DNA of 22,918 nucleotides from Tyzzerella sp. UBA1042 (GCA_002316675.1 DCDZ01000021.1:26878-49795), one strand, 5' to 3'; positions 1-7,729 are shown, numbered from the stretch's first letter. Notes: generated by a model not told the origin, from the letters alone. A program made the numbers and translations.

Positions 1-84
1 AGAAAATATGGAATTTGCCGTATTTGCTTCCGTGAATTGGCATATAAGGGCCAGATTCCCGGTGTAAAGAAAGCAAGCTGGTAA
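1..84 (+). CDS. rpsN: Ribosomal protein S14, zinc type, 3' end only
   Basis: Small-subunit ribosomal protein that binds the head region of 16S rRNA. Only the last 27 codons are in the window, and the 5' part lies upstream. The reading frame contains CRICFRELAYKGQIPG and ends KKASW followed by TAA at 82-84. The CxxC pair (GICRIC) is the second half of the zinc ribbon of the short, zinc-binding S14 form (rpsZ type). The gene is followed after 20 nt by rpsH, the standard order in the spc operon. Identification is firm from the C-terminal motif and the neighbours; the start and total length cannot be seen. Confidence 0.93.
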   Translation, partial: RKYGICRICFRELAYKGQIPGVKKASW

Positions 85-104
85 ATAGAAAGGAGGAATT
101 CATA

Positions 105-506
105 ATGTCAATGAGCGACCCTATCGCAGATATGCTGACAAGAATCAGAAACGGTAACACAGCAAAACACGATACAGTAGATGTTCCTTCTTCCAAGATG
201 AAGAAAGCAATTGCTGACATTTTGACAACAGAAGGTTATGTAAAAGGCTACGAAGTTATTGAGGACGGTGTAAAATCCACAATTCGCGTAAGCTTAAAGT
301 ATGGTGCTGACAAAAACCAAAAGGTAATTACAGGTTTGAAAAGAATTTCCAAGCCCGGCCTCAGAGTTTTTGCAAACAAGGATGAATTGCCTAAGGTTTT
401 GGGTGGATTGGGTATTGCAATCATTTCCACAAGCCAAGGCTTGATGACAGACAAAGATGCGAGAAAAGTTGGCGTAGGCGGCGAAGTAATCGCATTTGTT
501 TGGTAA
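105..506 (+). CDS. rpsH: 30S ribosomal protein S8
   Basis: Primary 16S rRNA-binding protein of the small-subunit central domain, and a known translational repressor of the spc operon in E. coli. The 133-aa product starts MSMSDPIADMLTRIRN, the family's N-terminal signature, and ends GVGGEVIAFVW, the usual S8 C terminus. Length is normal (about 132 aa). The AGGAGG at 91-96 is 8 nt before ATG 105. A second in-frame ATG at 111 would give the MSDPIADML form but is farther from the binding site, so 105 is preferred. It lies between rpsN and rplF with short gaps, as expected for one transcript. Confidence 0.97.
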   Translation: MSMSDPIADMLTRIRNGNTAKHDTVDVPSSKMKKAIADILTTEGYVKGYEVIEDGVKSTIRVSLKYGADKNQKVITGLKRISKPGLRVFANKDELPKVLGGLGIAIISTSQGLMTDKDARKVGVGGEVIAFVW

Positions 507-535
507 TAATTTCGAGAAAATAGGAGGTGCAGACC

Positions 536-1078
536 ATGTCAAGAATCGGCAAGCTCCCGGTTGCAGTACCTGCAGGCGTTGACGTAAAAATCGGCGAAGG
601 CAATCTGCTTACAGTAAAGGGGCCTTTGGGCACGCTGGAGAGAAAATTATCCGCTGACATGCATATCGCAATTGAAGAAGGTCACATTGTAGTTACAAGA
701 CCCAGTGATCTGAAAAAGTATAAGGCATTACACGGTTTGACAAGAACATTGATTTTCAATATGGTGGCTGGTGTAACACAGGGTTATGCAAAGACTTTGG
801 AAATCAACGGTGTTGGTTACAGAGCTGCAAAGTCCGGCAAGAAGCTGGTACTTACACTGGGATATTCCCATCCTGTTGAGATGGAGGATCCCGCTGGTAT
901 TGAAACCATCGTGGAAGGTACAAACAAAATTACTGTTAAGGGTATTGACAAAGAAAAAGTTGGACAGTTTGCAGCTGAAATTAGAACCAAACGTCCCCCT
1001 GAACCTTACAAAGGCAAGGGTATTAAATACTCTGACGAGAAGATTAGACGTAAAGTTGGTAAGACCGGTAAGAAATAA
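536..1078 (+). CDS. rplF: 50S ribosomal protein L6
   Basis: Large-subunit protein near the factor-binding (sarcin-ricin) region of 23S rRNA. The 180-aa product has the N-terminal MSRIGKLPVAVPAGV and the C-terminal block RTKRPPEPYKGKGIKY followed by a basic tail, both diagnostic for L6. ATG 536 is chosen over the upstream in-frame GTG at 527, because the AGGAGG at 522-527 overlaps that GTG and is correctly spaced only for 536. Length matches the family (about 178-180 aa). It is part of the spc ribosomal operon, 29 nt after rpsH. Confidence 0.97.
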   Translation: MSRIGKLPVAVPAGVDVKIGEGNLLTVKGPLGTLERKLSADMHIAIEEGHIVVTRPSDLKKYKALHGLTRTLIFNMVAGVTQGYAKTLEINGVGYRAAKSGKKLVLTLGYSHPVEMEDPAGIETIVEGTNKITVKGIDKEKVGQFAAEIRTKRPPEPYKGKGIKYSDEKIRRKVGKTGKK

Positions 1079-1146
1079 TCAACCCTTCGCGGCTTGAGCT
1101 ATTTATATCGGAAAATGACTGATTTTGAGAAACGGAGTGAAATACT

Positions 1147-1515
1147 ATGATTAGAAAGCCATCTCGTGCGGCGGCTCGTGTGAAAAGACACTACAGAATC
1201 CGCAATCATGTAAATGGAACTGGACAGAGACCCAGATTGGCCGTGTTCAGATCCAATAAGCATATGTATGCACAGATTATTGATGATGTTACACATCACA
1301 CATTGGCTGCAGCTTCCACAGCGGAAGCAGATGTGGCAAGCAAGGTGGAATTTACTTCTACTGTTGCTGCGGCAGCTATTGTTGGTGAAGTGCTGGCAAA
1401 AAGAGCAGTTGAAAAAGGCATTACTGAAGTTGTTTTCGACAGAGGCGGTTTCGTTTACCACGGTAAAGTGAAGGCTTTGGCCGATGCAGCAAGAGAAGCC
1501 GGATTAAATTTCTAA
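1147..1515 (+). CDS. rplR: 50S ribosomal protein L18
   Basis: 5S rRNA-binding protein that helps dock 5S rRNA on the large subunit. The 122-aa product has an arginine/lysine-rich N terminus (IRKPSRAAARVKRHYRIRNH), then RPRLAVFRSNKHMYAQIIDD in mid-protein, and ends VFDRGGFVYHGKVKALADAAREAGLNF, all typical of bacterial L18. ATG 1147 is preceded by a weaker CGGAGTG-type binding site near 1133-1139, weaker than those of the neighbours. The 68-nt gap after rplF is the longest inside this part of the operon. Length is normal. Confidence 0.97.
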   Translation: MIRKPSRAAARVKRHYRIRNHVNGTGQRPRLAVFRSNKHMYAQIIDDVTHHTLAAASTAEADVASKVEFTSTVAAAAIVGEVLAKRAVEKGITEVVFDRGGFVYHGKVKALADAAREAGLNF

Positions 1516-1530
1516 GGTAAGGAGGAAAGT

Positions 1531-2037
1531 ATGTTGAAAAAAATCGATCCAAGCACTTTAGATCTGAAAGATAAAGTAGTAACCATCAACCGTGTAACAA
1601 AGGTTGTTAAGGGTGGTCGTACCTTCAGATTCGCTGCTCTTGTAGTAGTTGGCGATGGCAATGGCCACGTTGGCTGCGGCATGGGCAAGGCATCTGAAAT
1701 TCCCGATGCCATCCGTAAAGGCAAAGAAGATGCAATAAAAAATATCATCAAGGTTGAAAGAAATGATGTTGAAAGCATCTATCATGATGTTCTGGGGATA
1801 TTTGGCAGTGCAAGCGTATTGCTGATGCCCGCTGCAGATGGTACCGGCGTTATTGCCGGCGGTCCCGCGCGTGCGGTATTGGAGTTGGCAGGTATTCGTA
1901 ACATCAGAACAAAATCCTTGGGTTCCAACAATAAGCGCAACGTTGTAAGCGCAACAATCGAAGGCCTGTCCAGAGCGACAACACCCGAGGCTGTTGCAAA
2001 ACTGCGCGGCATTACTGTAGAAGAACTCTTAGGTTAA
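1531..2037 (+). CDS. rpsE: 30S ribosomal protein S5
   Basis: Small-subunit protein involved in translational fidelity and mRNA unwinding at the entry channel, together with S3 and S4. The 168-aa product carries the N-terminal S5 dsRNA-binding fold (RVTKVVKGGRTFRFAALVVV, then GDGNGHVGCGMGKASE at about residues 46-61) and the C-terminal S5 domain with GIRNIRTKSLGSNN. AAGGAGG sits just before ATG 1531. It lies 15 nt after rplR and just before rpmD. Length is normal (about 166 aa). Confidence 0.97.
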   Translation: MLKKIDPSTLDLKDKVVTINRVTKVVKGGRTFRFAALVVVGDGNGHVGCGMGKASEIPDAIRKGKEDAIKNIIKVERNDVESIYHDVLGIFGSASVLLMPAADGTGVIAGGPARAVLELAGIRNIRTKSLGSNNKRNVVSATIEGLSRATTPEAVAKLRGITVEELLG

Positions 2038-2050
2038 GGAGGAATTGACA

Positions 2051-2230
2051 GTGGCTGAAATTAAAATCACGTTAGTGAAATCAACAATCGGAGCAGTTCC
2101 GAAACATAAAAAAACAGTGCAGGCTTTGGGACTGAGAAAAACAAACAGCAGTGTCATTCAGCAGGACAATGCGGCTATCAGAGGTATGATCCATCAGATT
2201 AGCCACCTTGTAAAAGTTGAAGAAATTTGA
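2051..2230 (+). CDS. rpmD: 50S ribosomal protein L30 (GTG start)
   Basis: Small large-subunit protein on the solvent side of 23S rRNA. The 59-aa product reads VAEIKITLVKSTIGAVPKHK and continues with VQALGLRKTNSSV, the conserved L30 core, ending ISHLVKVEEI. GTG 2051 is chosen because the AAGGAGG at 2036-2042 is 8 nt upstream, whereas the in-frame TTG at 2045 almost touches the binding site. Length equals the usual 59-60 aa. The gene sits between rpsE and rplO as in most bacteria. L30 is absent from some lineages; here it is intact. Confidence 0.96.
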   Translation: MAEIKITLVKSTIGAVPKHKKTVQALGLRKTNSSVIQQDNAAIRGMIHQISHLVKVEEI

Positions 2231-2247
2231 TTTGAGGAGGTGCCAAA

Positions 2248-2688
2248 ATGAACTTATGCGATTTGAGACCTGCGGAAGGCTCCAGAGAAGGTGCTTGGAG
2301 ACGGGGCAGAGGTCATGCGACAGGCAACGGAAAAACAGCAGGCAGAGGCCATAAAGGTCAGGGTCAGCGTTCCGGTTCCGGTGGTAAGTGCGGTTTTGAA
2401 GGCGGGCAGATGCCTTTATACAGAAGACTTCCAAAAAGAGGCTTCACGTGCAGAAACAGTAAAGAGATCGTTTCCATCAACGTTAATATGTTAAATGTTT
2501 TTGAAAACGATGCAGTAGTAGATATCGATGCTTTAAAAGCTGTTGGCTTAGTCAGCAATCCCAGAGACGGTGTTAAGATTCTCGGAGAGGGTGAGCTAGA
2601 AAAAAAACTTACAATCAAAGTAAATCAGTTTAGCAAAACTGCACTTGAAAAGATTGAAGCAGCCGGCGGAAAAGCAGAGGTGATTTAA
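2248..2688 (+). CDS. rplO: 50S ribosomal protein L15
   Basis: Late-assembly large-subunit protein. The 146-aa product has the glycine/arginine-rich extended N-terminal region typical of L15 (about residues 14-55, including GRGHATGNGKTAGRGHKGQ), then MPLYRRLPKRGF, and a C-terminal globular domain ending FSKTALEKIEAAGGKAEVI. The start is ATG 2248 behind GAGGAGGTG. Its stop codon overlaps the secY start codon by one base (TAATG at 2686-2690), so translational coupling of the last ribosomal gene and the translocase is likely. Confidence 0.97.
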   Translation: MNLCDLRPAEGSREGAWRRGRGHATGNGKTAGRGHKGQGQRSGSGGKCGFEGGQMPLYRRLPKRGFTCRNSKEIVSINVNMLNVFENDAVVDIDALKAVGLVSNPRDGVKILGEGELEKKLTIKVNQFSKTALEKIEAAGGKAEVI

Positions 2689-3953
2689 TGTTTAAGATTT
2701 TCGTTAATTCCTGGAGAACGAAAGAAATTCGAAACAAAATATTGTACACGCTGATGATTTTCGCAATCATCCGTTTGGGTACATTAATCGCATTGCCCGG
2801 TATTGACGCAGAAAGCGTAATCGCAGCAAGGGGAGCAACCGGTATCGGCACACTGTACAGTGTAATTGCCGGCGGAGCAAACTCAGGCTGGTCTTTGTTC
2901 GCAATGGGTATTGGCCCTTATATTACTGCATCCATCATCATGCAGTTGCTGACCATTGCGATTCCAAAGTTTGAACAGCTTTCAAAAGAAGGCCCGGAAG
3001 GGCGCAAAAAATTACAGTCTTACAGCAGATATCTGACAGTTGTGTTGGCGCTGATCCAGGGTGCAGGTCTCACATATACCTATCAGAATATGTTTTTGAG
3101 TGACAAACCGCTGGTTTATGTGGCTTCAGTAATTTCCTTAGTTTGCGGCTCAACATTTGTTATGTGGCTGGCAGAGCAGATTACTGCAAAGGGTATAGGA
3201 AACGGTTCTTCTATGGTGATTTTTATCAATATCGTTTCTAACCTGCCCCAAGGAATCGCAAGTATGTACTACACAATTTCCGGCTCCGGTATGGTGGGAG
3301 TTGCAAAGGTTGTGGCGATTTTAGTCGTTCTTCTTGTTGTTTTGGCATTCATCGTGTGTGTAAACTCCGGTGAAAGAAGACTGCCTGTGCAGTATTCCTC
3401 CAAAATGGCAGGGCATAAACAAACAGGCGGCAGCAACACAACCATGCCCATTAAGGTAAACACTTCAGGCGTTATCTCAATTATTTTTGCGATTTCTCTG
3501 TTGCAGTTTCCCCAGCAGATTGGTAACTTTATTCCCGATAAGGGAGCCACATTCACAAAGGTGATTGAGGTTCTGGATATGACACACCCCATTGGTGCGT
3601 GTTTGTATGTATTGCTGATTGTATTCTTCACATATTTTTATGCTTCCATTGTGATCAACCCCAATGAAATTGCAATGAATATGAAAAAGAATGGCGGCTT
3701 TATTCCCGGAATCAGACCGGGTCAGCCTACAAGCGCTTATATCACAAAGGTTGTGAGCAGAATTACGCTGGTTGGTGCAATTTGCTATGCAATCCTGGCT
3801 ATGGTACCTGTTGTATTGCAATGGATATTTAAAATTAACGTAGGCTTTGGCGGTACAACGCTGATCATCGTTGTTGGTGTTGCGCTGGATATTGTGAAGG
3901 CCTTGGAAAGCCAATTGCTCATGCGCCATTATAAAGGTTTTTTGAGTGAATAA
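2688..3953 (+). CDS. secY: Protein translocase subunit SecY
   Basis: Channel-forming subunit of the SecYEG translocon in the cytoplasmic membrane. The 421-aa product starts with a short cytosolic segment (FVNSWRTKEIRNKILYTL) and has about ten hydrophobic segments. Recognisable blocks are GIGPYITASIIMQLL near residue 84, the cytosolic KEGPEGRKKLQSYSRY near 104, and GFIPGIRPGQPTSAYI in a late cytosolic loop, all conserved in SecY. It lies directly after rplO, sharing one base with its stop codon, and before adk, the standard spc order. There is no separate binding site of the quality seen elsewhere, which fits coupling to rplO. Confidence 0.97.
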   Translation: MFKIFVNSWRTKEIRNKILYTLMIFAIIRLGTLIALPGIDAESVIAARGATGIGTLYSVIAGGANSGWSLFAMGIGPYITASIIMQLLTIAIPKFEQLSKEGPEGRKKLQSYSRYLTVVLALIQGAGLTYTYQNMFLSDKPLVYVASVISLVCGSTFVMWLAEQITAKGIGNGSSMVIFINIVSNLPQGIASMYYTISGSGMVGVAKVVAILVVLLVVLAFIVCVNSGERRLPVQYSSKMAGHKQTGGSNTTMPIKVNTSGVISIIFAISLLQFPQQIGNFIPDKGATFTKVIEVLDMTHPIGACLYVLLIVFFTYFYASIVINPNEIAMNMKKNGGFIPGIRPGQPTSAYITKVVSRITLVGAICYAILAMVPVVLQWIFKINVGFGGTTLIIVVGVALDIVKALESQLLMRHYKGFLSE

Positions 3954-3964
3954 TCTTAACCTGC

Positions 3965-3989
3965 TGGGAAATGCTTCCGGCATTTCCCA
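3965..3989 (+). other. Strong hairpin between secY and adk, no U-tract
   Basis: A perfect 10-bp inverted repeat, TGGGAAATGC at 3965-3974 and GCATTTCCCA at 3980-3989, closes a 5-nt loop (TTCCG). It is followed by a purine-rich stretch instead of a run of T, so it is not a standard intrinsic terminator. It lies 12 nt after the secY stop codon and about 60 nt before adk. It could be an mRNA stability or processing element that sets different transcript levels on the two sides. This is seen in the sequence; the role is inferred. Confidence 0.6.
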
Positions 3990-4050
3990 AGGTTGAGTGG
4001 GGAGTTCTAAAAAGAGAAGGGCTATCAAAAGAAAAGAGGTCATGATTGTT

Positions 4051-4680
4051 ATGAAATTAGTTCTCATTGGTGCGCCCGCTGCAGGGAAGGGTACACAAGC
4101 TGCACGTTTGGTAAAACACTACGGCATTGCACACATCTCTACGGGCGATATGCTGAGAGAAGAAGTAGCAAAGGGCACGGAGCTGGGAAAACAGGCGAAA
4201 AGCATTATGGCGTCTGGTGGACTGGTTTCTGATGAACTGATCATTGCGATTGTAAAAGAGAGAATTCAGAAGGAAGACTGCAAAAACGGTTTTATTTTGG
4301 ATGGCTTCCCTCGGACTGTGGTTCAGGCTGAAAAGCTTGGAGAAATGGTAGCGCTGGATAAGGTTGTTTATATTAATGCACCTGACAAGGTTATGCTGGA
4401 AAGATTGACGGCAAGAGAAACCTGTCCCAAGTGCGGAGCAACCTATAACAAATTATTTTTGCCTGCGAAGGTTGACGGTATTTGTGATGTGTGCGGGGAA
4501 GGCCTGACACAGCGCAAGGATGACACAACAGAAGCAGGACTTGCCAGAATCAAAACATTCCACGAACAGAGTGAGCCCTTGGTTGCATTTTACGAGAAAC
4601 AAGGTATCTTGTTTGAAGTAGATGGAACGATGGAAATCGATGAGATTACCAAGGCGATCATAGAAGGTCTGGAGAGATAA
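4051..4680 (+). CDS. adk: Adenylate kinase, zinc-binding lid type
   Basis: Cytosolic enzyme interconverting ATP + AMP and 2 ADP. The 209-aa product has the P-loop GAPAAGKGTQ at residues 7-16, the AMP-binding STGDMLREEV block, and GFILDGFPRT. The lid domain has four cysteines in two CxxC pairs (C125/C128 and C145/C148), the structural zinc site of Gram-positive long-type kinases. ATG 4051 is preferred to ATG 4042 (which would add MIV) because the AAGAGG site at 4034-4039 is only 2 nt from 4042 but 11 nt from 4051; this choice is not certain. It is followed by map after 1 nt. Confidence 0.96.
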   Translation: MKLVLIGAPAAGKGTQAARLVKHYGIAHISTGDMLREEVAKGTELGKQAKSIMASGGLVSDELIIAIVKERIQKEDCKNGFILDGFPRTVVQAEKLGEMVALDKVVYINAPDKVMLERLTARETCPKCGATYNKLFLPAKVDGICDVCGEGLTQRKDDTTEAGLARIKTFHEQSEPLVAFYEKQGILFEVDGTMEIDEITKAIIEGLER

Positions 4681-4681
4681 T

Positions 4682-5434
4682 ATGTCTATCACGATCAAAA
4701 CAGAAAAACAGATTAATAAAATGCGTAGAGCAGGCGCTCTTTTGGCAAACACAGAGGCACTCCTTGCGAAGGCGGTTGTACCCGGTATAACAACGGCATA
4801 TCTGGATCAGCTGGCGGAGGAGTACATCCGAAGCCATGGCGGTGTTCCTTCCTTTAAAGGTTACGGCGGATTTCCGGCAACCCTTTGTACCTCGGTAAAC
4901 GAGGAAATCATTCATGGGATTCCCGGCAGCCGTGTTTTAAAAGAAGGGGATATTCTGAGTATTGACATGGGATGCATCCTTGAAGGCTATCATGGAGATA
5001 TGGCCAGAACGTATGCCGTGGGCGAAATTTCGCCGGAGGCAAAAAAGTTAATTGCTGTGACAAAAGAAAGTTTTTTTGAAGGCATAACTTTTGCCAAAGA
5101 AGGCAATCATCTCAATGATGTGGGCACTGCCATCCAAAAATACGTAGAAAAAAATGGTTTTTCCGTTGTTCGTGAATTTGTTGGGCATGGTATTGGCACA
5201 AATATGCATGAGCCGCCGGAAATCCCAAACTTTAAAACATTGACACAAGGCATTCGGCTGCAAAAGGGAATGACCCTTGCCATCGAGCCTATGGTGAATA
5301 TGGGTGATTACAAAATCCGGACGCTTAAAGACGGATGGACCGTAGTCACAAAGGATGGAACATTAGCGGCACATTATGAAAATACTATTTTGATTACTGA
5401 CGGTGACCCGGAGATCCTTACGTTACCCCGATAA
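4682..5434 (+). CDS. map: Methionine aminopeptidase type I
   Basis: Metalloprotease that removes the initiator methionine from nascent proteins. The 250-aa product starts with the type I signature MSITIKTEKQINKMRRAG. The metal-ligand set is visible: two aspartates (DMGCILEGYHGDMARTYAVG region), a histidine in GHGIGTNMHEPP, one glutamate in LAIEPMVN and a final one in HYENTILIT. It has no N-terminal zinc-finger extension. ATG 4682 follows the adk stop codon by one base, with the binding site (GGAGAG) inside the end of adk, so the two genes are probably translationally coupled. Pairing of adk and map is standard in this cluster. Confidence 0.96.
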   Translation: MSITIKTEKQINKMRRAGALLANTEALLAKAVVPGITTAYLDQLAEEYIRSHGGVPSFKGYGGFPATLCTSVNEEIIHGIPGSRVLKEGDILSIDMGCILEGYHGDMARTYAVGEISPEAKKLIAVTKESFFEGITFAKEGNHLNDVGTAIQKYVEKNGFSVVREFVGHGIGTNMHEPPEIPNFKTLTQGIRLQKGMTLAIEPMVNMGDYKIRTLKDGWTVVTKDGTLAAHYENTILITDGDPEILTLPR

Positions 5435-5459
5435 AAAAAGAAAGATTGAGGTGATTGTG

Positions 5460-5735
5460 TTGGAGTATCAAATCGGTCAAATCGTTTATTCTAAAAGCGG
5501 ACACGACAAGGGCGAGGCTATGCTCATTCTTTCTGTTGAAGGCAGGTATTTGTACTTGGTCAACGGAAAAACACGGAGGCTGGAAAAGCCAAAATGTAAA
5601 AAAATGATCCATGTTCAGCCCACCCATTATGTGGACACGGCTATAGCAGAAAAATTGAGGCGGAATGAAGCAATTCAGGATGCGGAAATCAGAAAGGCTA
5701 TAAAAATGTTTCAAGTAAAAGCAGTAGACTGTTAA
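5460..5735 (+). CDS. KOW-domain RNA-binding protein (L14e-like), TTG start
   Basis: Small (91-aa) protein of the type found between map and infA in many Clostridia, often annotated as KOW-domain or L14e-like RNA-binding protein. The N-terminal half (LEYQIGQIVYSKSGHDKGEA then MLILSVEGRYLYLVNGKTRR) resembles a KOW/SH3-like barrel as in L14e, L24 and NusG. The C-terminal half is basic and probably helical. The start is uncertain: TTG 5460 fits the GAGGTG at 5448-5453 best, with in-frame GTG 5457 and GTG 5451 as alternatives. It lies in the ribosomal operon, 13 nt before infA. A role in ribosome assembly or rRNA binding is inferred from the fold and location; I know of no settled function. Confidence 0.85.
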   Translation: MEYQIGQIVYSKSGHDKGEAMLILSVEGRYLYLVNGKTRRLEKPKCKKMIHVQPTHYVDTAIAEKLRRNEAIQDAEIRKAIKMFQVKAVDC

Positions 5736-5748
5736 GGAGGTTCTTGGC

Positions 5749-5967
5749 TTGTCAAAAGATGACGTAATTGAAGTAGAAGGAACCGTACTGGAGAAATTAC
5801 CCAATGCTATGTTTCAGGTAGAGCTGGAAAACGGCCATCAAATCCTGGCGCATATATCCGGGAAATTGCGTATGAACTTCATCCGTATTTTGCCGGGCGA
5901 CAAAGTGTTAGTTGAAATGTCTCCCTATGATTTGTCTAAGGGCAGAATTATCTGGAGAGCGAAATAA
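5749..5967 (+). CDS. infA: Translation initiation factor IF-1 (TTG start)
   Basis: Essential factor that occupies the ribosomal A site during initiation and assists IF-2 and IF-3. The 72-aa product (SKDDVIEVEGTVLEKLPNAM, then FQVELENGHQILAHISGKLR) is a full-length S1/OB-fold IF-1 and ends DLSKGRIIWRAK, close to the family's usual ending. The start is TTG 5749, placed 9 nt after AAGGAGG at 5734-5740. No ATG is available at the right place, so a non-AUG start is firmly supported. The binding site overlaps the stop codon of the KOW-domain gene. Confidence 0.96.
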   Translation: MSKDDVIEVEGTVLEKLPNAMFQVELENGHQILAHISGKLRMNFIRILPGDKVLVEMSPYDLSKGRIIWRAK

Positions 5968-5983
5968 GGAAGGAGCGATCACA

Positions 5984-6097
5984 ATGAAGGTAAGACCATC
6001 TGTAAAACCTATGTGTGAAAAATGCAGAATTATCAAAAGAAAAGGTCGTGTAATGGTCATTTGTGAAAATCCAAAGCATAAACAGAAACAAGGCTGA
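5984..6097 (+). CDS. rpmJ: 50S ribosomal protein L36
   Basis: Smallest large-subunit protein, 37 aa: MKVRPSVKPMCEKCRIIKRK followed by GRVMVICENPKHKQKQG. It keeps the zinc-ribbon ligands C11, C14 and C27 and the histidine H32, so this is the C+ (zinc-binding) form. Length is the family norm. GGAAGGAG lies just before ATG 5984. It is 16 nt after infA, as usual, and is the last gene before the 214-nt non-coding leader of rpsM. Confidence 0.97.
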   Translation: MKVRPSVKPMCEKCRIIKRKGRVMVICENPKHKQKQG

Positions 6098-6311
6098 TAT
6101 ATATTTTATGACTGATCCAAAGGGAATACCTTTAAGAGTCGTTTGATAAATCCGTCAATGTACCGGGAGGAGCATACAGTTAATAGCAGAGGCAGCGCAC
6201 AGGCTGACGGCTGTTTCCTCTGTTTGTAATGCCCGATGGGTATACTTTATTTATGCGAAATTTTTTGAATATGAAATAACTGTTGAAAATTATAGGAGGT
6301 GCAAGATATAC
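6098..6311 (+). promoter_or_regulatory. Structured leader between rpmJ and rpsM
   Basis: A 214-nt non-coding gap splits the ribosomal block. It contains a small hairpin (AAAGG 6119-6123 with CCTTT 6129-6133). It also contains a larger one: CAGAGG 6187-6192 pairs with CCTCTG 6217-6222, continued by CAGC 6193-6196 with GCTG 6210-6213, with a TTT bulge and a 13-nt loop. A TATACT at 6240-6245 could be a -10 box but has no good -35. The length and structure suggest an r-protein autoregulatory leader or an internal promoter region for the alpha operon. No family was recognised. Confidence 0.4.
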
Positions 6312-6680
6312 ATGGCACGTATTGCTGGTGTAGACTTACCAAGAGAAAAGCGTATTGAAATTGGTCTGACTTATGTTTATGGCATCGGTCATCCTAGCGC
6401 AGTTCGTATTTTGAACGAAGCTGGAGTAGATCTGAATACTAGAGTAAGAGACTTGACGGATGATGAAGTAGCGAAAATCCGTGACGTCATTGATAAATCC
6501 CAAAAGGTTGAAGGTGATCTGAGAAGAGAAATCGCCCTGAACATCAAACGTCTGATTGAAATCGGCTGTTACAGAGGCATCCGCCACAGAAAAGGCCTGC
6601 CTGTAAGAGGACAGAAAACAAAGACAAACGCAAGAACAAGAAAAGGTCCCAGAAAGACCGTTGCGAATAAGAAGAAATAA
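6312..6680 (+). CDS. rpsM: 30S ribosomal protein S13
   Basis: Head protein of the small subunit forming bridges to the large subunit and contacting P-site tRNA through its basic tail. The 122-aa product starts MARIAGVDLPREKRIEIGLT, contains the helix-hairpin-helix-like YVYGIGHPSAVRIL segment, and ends in GLPVRGQKTKTNARTRKGPR plus a lysine-rich tail, all diagnostic. Start ATG 6312 follows AGGAGGTG at 6294-6301. First gene of the alpha-operon part, 24 nt before rpsK. Confidence 0.97.
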   Translation: MARIAGVDLPREKRIEIGLTYVYGIGHPSAVRILNEAGVDLNTRVRDLTDDEVAKIRDVIDKSQKVEGDLRREIALNIKRLIEIGCYRGIRHRKGLPVRGQKTKTNARTRKGPRKTVANKKK

Positions 6681-6704
6681 TTGATTTCAAAGGAGGTTTG
6701 AGTA

Positions 6705-7106
6705 ATGGCTAAGAAAACTGTGAAAAAGACAACAACTCGCAGACGCCGTGATAAAAGAAAAGTAGAACGTGGCCAGGCTCACATTCAGTCTACTTTTAAC
6801 AATACAATCGTTACAATCACTGATGCAATTGGCAATGCGCTTTCTTGGGCAAGTGCAGGCCAGCTGGGCTTCAGAGGCTCTAAAAAATCCACACCTTATG
6901 CTGCACAGATGGCTGCAGATACAGCTGCAAAGGCTGCATCCGATTACGGCCTGAAGACGATTGAAGTTTTTGTAAAAGGCCCCGGTTCCGGACGTGAAGC
7001 CGCAATCCGTGCATTGCAGGCTGCTGGTTTGGAGGTTACAATGATTAGAGATGTAACACCCGTTCCTCACAACGGCTGTAGACCACCTAAGCGCAGAAGA
7101 GTATAA
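6705..7106 (+). CDS. rpsK: 30S ribosomal protein S11
   Basis: Platform protein that helps form the mRNA exit path of the small subunit. The 133-aa product has a basic N-terminal tail (MAKKTVKKTTTRRRRDKRKV), the core block AHIQSTFNNTIVTITDAIGN, then KSTPYAAQMAADTAA, and ends DVTPVPHNGCRPPKRRRV, the conserved S11 C terminus. AAAGGAGG precedes ATG 6705. Length is normal. Genes on both sides (rpsM, rpsD) match the alpha operon. Confidence 0.97.
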   Translation: MAKKTVKKTTTRRRRDKRKVERGQAHIQSTFNNTIVTITDAIGNALSWASAGQLGFRGSKKSTPYAAQMAADTAAKAASDYGLKTIEVFVKGPGSGREAAIRALQAAGLEVTMIRDVTPVPHNGCRPPKRRRV

Positions 7107-7126
7107 TCATCAGGAGGTGTAGATAA

Positions 7127-7729
7127 ATGGCAAGAGATAGAGTACCCGTACTGAAAAGATGCAGAGCTTTAAATTTAGATCCCATCTTTCTCGGTATTGA
7201 TAAAAAATCTAAGAAGCAAAATTTAAGAACAAACAGAAAAATGAGCGAATATGGCCTTCAGATGAGAGAAAAGCAGAAAGCAAAATTCATCTATGGCGTT
7301 TTAGAAAAACAGTTTAGAGGCTACTATGCACAGGCTGAAAGAATTTCAAAAAAAGAAGGTATTCCTGGTGAAAACCTACTTATGCTGCTTGAAATGAGAC
7401 TGGATAACGTAATGTTCCGTCTTGGCTATGGCAGAACCAGAAAAGAAGCAAGACAGATTGTTCGTCACAAACACGTTACTGTAAACGGAAAACCTGTTGA
7501 TATTCCTTCCTATCAGGTGAAGGTTGGCGATAAGATTGAAGTAAAGGAAAAATATAAAACCATTCAAAGATACAAAGACGTTTTGGCATCTACGGATGGC
7601 AAGCTTGTTCCAGAATGGCTGTCCGCAGACCATGATGCATTAAGTGGCACAGTTGTAGCAAAACCCACCAGAGCACAGATTGATATTCCTGTTGAGGAAA
7701 CATTTATTGTCGAGCTGTACTCCAAATAA
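7127..7729 (+). CDS. rpsD: 30S ribosomal protein S4
   Basis: Primary assembly protein at the five-way junction of 16S rRNA, and a translational regulator in several bacteria. The 200-aa product starts MARDRVPVLKRCRALNLDP and contains an S4-domain core (EMRLDNVMFRLGYGRTRKEA, then RQIVRHKHVTVNGKPVDIPS at about residues 105-125). It ends VEETFIVELYSK. The N-terminal region lacks a clear four-cysteine zinc site, so it looks like the zinc-free form. AGGAGGTG precedes ATG 7127. Its position inside the alpha operon is typical of Clostridia, whereas in Bacillus subtilis rpsD lies elsewhere. Confidence 0.97.
   Translation: MARDRVPVLKRCRALNLDPIFLGIDKKSKKQNLRTNRKMSEYGLQMREKQKAKFIYGVLEKQFRGYYAQAERISKKEGIPGENLLMLLEMRLDNVMFRLGYGRTRKEARQIVRHKHVTVNGKPVDIPSYQVKVGDKIEVKEKYKTIQRYKDVLASTDGKLVPEWLSADHDALSGTVVAKPTRAQIDIPVEETFIVELYSK

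Noticed and set aside
3477..4067. 196-codon minus-strand frame opposite secY
   Set aside because: It lies fully opposite a certain secY gene and the adk start, has no binding site, and its translation has no domain features; a shadow frame.
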